NCBI GenBank assembly: GCA_037903475.1
Contig: JBAJFG010000328.1
Coordinates: 541,917-605,916, forward strand
Direction of reading: 5' to 3'
Source: Ancylostoma caninum
Lineage: Eukaryota > Nematoda > Chromadorea > Rhabditida > Ancylostomatidae
DNA: 64,000 bases
How positions within the stretch are numbered: position 1 is the stretch's first letter; the number at the start of each line of letters is the position of its first letter. Position numbers and translations under genes: made by a program. Under the pieces are notes generated by a model that saw only the letters and a program-made list of their open reading frames with translations, did no database searches and was not told the DNA's origin. Below, piece after piece: positions 61,139-64,000 of this stretch.

Positions 61139-61285
61139 TCAGATTCTCAGCTGTTAGCAGTGGCGAACGCAGAAAGTGGGCGGGAGGGGGGCGTGGGAAA
61201 AAAGTGGGGTCTTCGCCGTTTTGGGGACCTAGACGGAAAATAAAATTAGTAAAAATATTAATTATAATGATAAATAATGAATAAA
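61139..61285 (+). repeat. Left arm of a 147-bp inverted repeat that looks identical between arms
   Basis: The arm starts TCAGATTCTCAGCTGTTAGC, contains the right end of the GC-capped MITE in inverse (CAGTGGCGAACGCAGAAAGT onward) and ends in its A+T-rich core at ATGAATAAA. Base by base it equals the reverse complement of 62034-62180 as far as I can see. The shared block includes about 15 bp outside the MITE, so it is an inverted duplication and not two independent insertions. Confidence 0.8.
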
Positions 61286-61882
61286 TATTAAATGTGATCA
61301 TGTATAGTGCAAAAGTAGAAGTGTGAGGATATGTTAAGTAAATAGCAGAGCAAAACGTCTAGGCAGACAAGGCGATTAAGCATGAACACGTATCATCGAA
61401 AACAGTACATTTGTAACAAGTATTGTTCGAGTATTAATGGATAGTTCGCACGAGATGACGTCAGTCACTCAAGGATTCGTCAGCATGGATATTTTTAGAT
61501 CAACAATAACTTCATCAACTTGGTAAAAAAACTAGCAAAAGTAGTGACAACCATGTCAGTCCTTCTAAAAAAAGAAAAAAAATAAAAAAAATAAACTGTT
61601 CGCGTTGTCATGTGTATGTAGTAGGGTTTCGTTGTAGAAAACCAAGGCAATGTTCATTGCTTCGCCTTCCATCACAACAGCAGGAACCAAAAAAAAAGTG
61701 CCATCCTCTCCTACAACCCCTCATATGTATTTACTAATGTACTTGTACTTACAGTCTTGGATGAGGAAGTATCGTATCATCTTCTCATTCATAACTATAT
61801 ACATACATTCATTTTTCTTCCAATTTATAGAACATAAAAAAGCGCATCTAATCAGTTCTTCACAAAAACTATAACTAACAGC
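61286..61882. other. Spacer inside the inverted repeat
   Basis: Unique-looking A+T-rich sequence with no gene. It contains an A-rich run with AAAAAATAAAAAAAATAAA (61570-61592). The short plus-strand frame at 61650-61874 is not protein-like. Confidence 0.4.
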
Positions 61883-62163
61883 CAGCGGCGGACGCGGGGA
61901 AAGAGGGGGAGGCTGGGGGGCGCCCCTCCCGAGAATGGGTCGGCAAATTTTTGAAATTACTTTACAGTACACATAAAAATCTCGTATTAGTTTATTTTTA
62001 TTTGTCTTTTTTATTATTATTTTCAATATAACTTTTATTCATTATTTATCATTATAATTAATATTTTTACTAATTTTATTTTCCGTCTAGGTCCCCAAAA
62101 CGGCGAAGACCCCACTTTTTTCCCACGCCCCCCTCCCGCCCACTTTCTGCGTTCGCCACTGCT
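61883..62163 (+). mobile_element. GC-capped MITE family, full-looking copy inside the inverted repeat
   Basis: It starts CAGCGGCGGACGCGGGGAAA and shares GAGAATGGGTCGGCAAAT and CTCGTATTAGTTTATTTTTA with the copy at 54823. It ends GGTCCCCAAAACGGCGAAGA, then CCCGCCCACTTTCTGCGTTC, GCCACTG. Its right half is the right arm of the 147-bp inverted repeat. Confidence 0.7.
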
Positions 62164-62180
62164 AACAGCTGAGAATCTGA
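62034..62180 (-). repeat. Right arm of the 147-bp inverted repeat
   Basis: Reverse complement of 61139-61285. Its outer end (CTGAGAATCTGA) overlaps the first bases of the duplicated block that starts at 62178, so the inverted repeat and the duplication share a breakpoint. Confidence 0.8.
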
Positions 62181-64000
62181 GAGGACAGCTGAAATTCTCT
62201 CGGGCAGCGTTATGCATGTAGCAACAACCCCAACATATTCTCTAGAGACAGTCTATTCGGTTGCATAAAAAAATATGGACACAGGAAATGGGTGCAGCTC
62301 CCAATGGCAAATGACCAAGTTGTACTTCCGTGTTGGTTGCATAGGAGCTCCATAATTACTGGTCAGTCGGGCTGGAAAGAAACAATTTTCCGAAAGGGTG
62401 GTAACTGTTCCCCACTGAGTGAAATTTTCGCAGAAATATCCCTTAATATAAGCACTTAGAAACGCTGATGGAATTGAATCGGGCCTACAAAATTTTCATT
62501 TATATTCTTGTTTCGTTAATTAGTTATTTTTTCACGCACTCACAATTGCACCACAAAAGGGCATGAGAGATCAATTACGACTGAATCATACAGAACTTCA
62601 AAAACTTCAAAAAAACCCGTAAGCCACTTGAATATTGGGACATCAGAATTAGAACAAAGAAGAAAAATCCCACTCAAGGACCATTTCCTTCTATTTTTCT
62701 TTCAGTGATTTCTCTTATAAATGCAAAGAGTAGAGGTTGGCGCAGATCACAGCTTCACAACGTTGATTTTCCAATGAAGAACTTCTCTCTAGCAATCCCC
62801 TACATCATTAGTCATGATATGCAGACATCTAAATAAACAACAAGCACTGCAATTTCGATAATACTACCTTTGAGACTCATACACTTAGGCGCGCAGTTTG
62901 TGGGTGAGCAAGCAAAAAAAGTAGCAAAAAAAGAACTGGGCAAAATGCACCATTTTCATTATCCTTGCCAAGATCTTTTAGTCCTGTCTACGCCATGGTG
63001 TTCATAAAATCGTCTGTTCACCCTTCCTCTATTATTTCATCTTCACGTTTAATCATCGATTTGATCTAGGTAATATTACAATAAACTTCCTTGGTTTTAG
63101 AAGCAAGAGTCTTGACTTAGACATATACATAAAATTTCCAATCAATAAGTCCCTTGAAAATATTGTAACTATCATGAGATGTGAGCAGCATAAGTGAAGA
63201 GTCAAGAAAAAAGTGGAAATCATCAAAAATTATCGAAGAGGAATTTAGATTGAATGATAAAATTATTAAGCCATTCAAGTAAAGTTGAAGTTAAACAGAG
63301 CACTCAGGAAAAAAAAACGTTGATTTTTTTTTCATGAAATCCTACTCTGGAGGCTACTCTTGTGACCCTATTAGGGAAAAGACTAGTCAAAAAGACAAGG
63401 TCTGCGAGAAAAACTATGCTGTATGTCTCATGTTGGATTATTTCTTGTGGGCTGATTGGGCGTTTAGGAGGATATATCATATCTGGTTTTGACTTTCCAG
63501 GCTCTAACGAAGGTGACGACGCCGAAACGCTAGCCGGAATAAAGAGTGTAAAAATCTTGGTTTACTGCTCAAGTTACTCGGGAGAACTACATTCACTATG
63601 CCGAGATTCAAGAAAGGTCGGAGTGATTCCTTTCGCAGTTACACTCCAATTGATGGCACCTTCAAAATAAGCACAGATGCGAGAAATTTTTTTTTTCAGC
63701 GTGAGTGCTATCTATAAGCTAAAATATTGTGCATTAATAAATTGGGAAATTCAATGGAAAGTTAATAAATACGAACCGGCTCTTGATTTCGAGCGAAACA
63801 ATCTTTCCAGATAATACTTCCTCGAGACTTCCCACTCAAATTCCCACTCAAACTGCACCCGGTAAAAAAGTGTGAAGTGAGAAGAGCTGAAAATCAAGAG
63901 GCCGAATGTTCAGAAGGAAGCAAGTGAGAAGGTCTAAAGATAGCACTTTGGAACCGGGGACTAGCGCCATTGGTTACCCAGGATCAGCTGTGTCATTGTA
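62178..64000 (+). repeat. Segmental duplication, copy B (cut by window end)
   Basis: Second copy of 51735-53559, collinear and in the same orientation. It is still matching when the window ends. The sequence left of the copy (the inverted repeat) is unrelated to the sequence left of copy A, so 62178 is a true breakpoint of the shared block. Confidence 0.9.
63362..63670 (+). CDS. Hypothetical 102-codon open frame (in duplication copy B)
   Basis: Encodes the same predicted protein as 52921-53229. No domain is recognised. As for copy A, the C-terminal half includes a repeat-family word, so it is more likely a repeat-derived frame than a gene. Confidence 0.2.
   Translation: MTLLGKRLVKKTRSARKTMLYVSCWIISCGLIGRLGGYIISGFDFPGSNEGDDAETLAGIKSVKILVYCSSYSGELHSLCRDSRKVGVIPFAVTLQLMAPSK

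Overview
The window looks like nuclear DNA of a nematode, probably a parasitic clade V (strongylid) species. The evidence is protein genes cut into many short exons, introns often of only 45-80 bp with TTTCAG-type acceptors, an A+T-rich background, and abundant small DNA transposons of the Tc1/mariner type. The species is an inference. I see no prokaryotic operon, rRNA, tRNA or CRISPR.

Three genes can be reconstructed. (1) A plus-strand prolyl oligopeptidase (POP) gene at 4576-11961. Ten exons encode the end of the propeller region and the whole catalytic domain with its Ser-Asp-His triad. The upstream propeller exons are not in the window. (2) A minus-strand four-helix claudin/PMP22-like membrane protein at 13150-17317, with exons for helices 2-4 found and the helix-1 exon not found. 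(3) A minus-strand TRPM-family cation channel of the GON-2/GTL type at 19504-36178. About 38 exons give roughly 1,420 codons and run from the N-terminal TRPM homology region through six helices and an acidic pore to the TRP box, coiled coil and a long tail. The three genes do not form a pathway; they are neighbours.

Layout: 1-463 is a foldback element with 88-bp arms; 688-2046 is a 58-60 bp minisatellite; 2400-3237 is a Tc1-type element with TA duplications; 4576-11961 is POP, whose introns hold a decayed copy of its own active-site exon and a degraded mariner; 12452-12685 is a G+C-rich MITE; 13150-17317 is the claudin-like gene; 19504-36178 is TRPM, with a mariner-like element in its first visible intron. 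From about 36.4 kb to the end I recognise no intact gene. That half holds simple repeats, hairpins, a 5'-truncated non-LTR retrotransposon (about 50.06-50.64 kb), several MITE families and a near-identical duplication (51735-53559 and 62178-64000, about 10.44 kb apart). The second copy begins at the outer end of a 147-bp inverted repeat that looks identical between its arms.

I found no clear new biological system. The most interesting items are the pore-region gene structure of the TRPM channel, the propeller-less POP with its ghost exon, the paired CTCAGAC MITEs (one with internal iterons), the foldback element at 58.5 kb with a protein-like insert, and the inverted repeat at the duplication junction. 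All exon borders were read by eye from splice signals and reading phase and have no transcript support.
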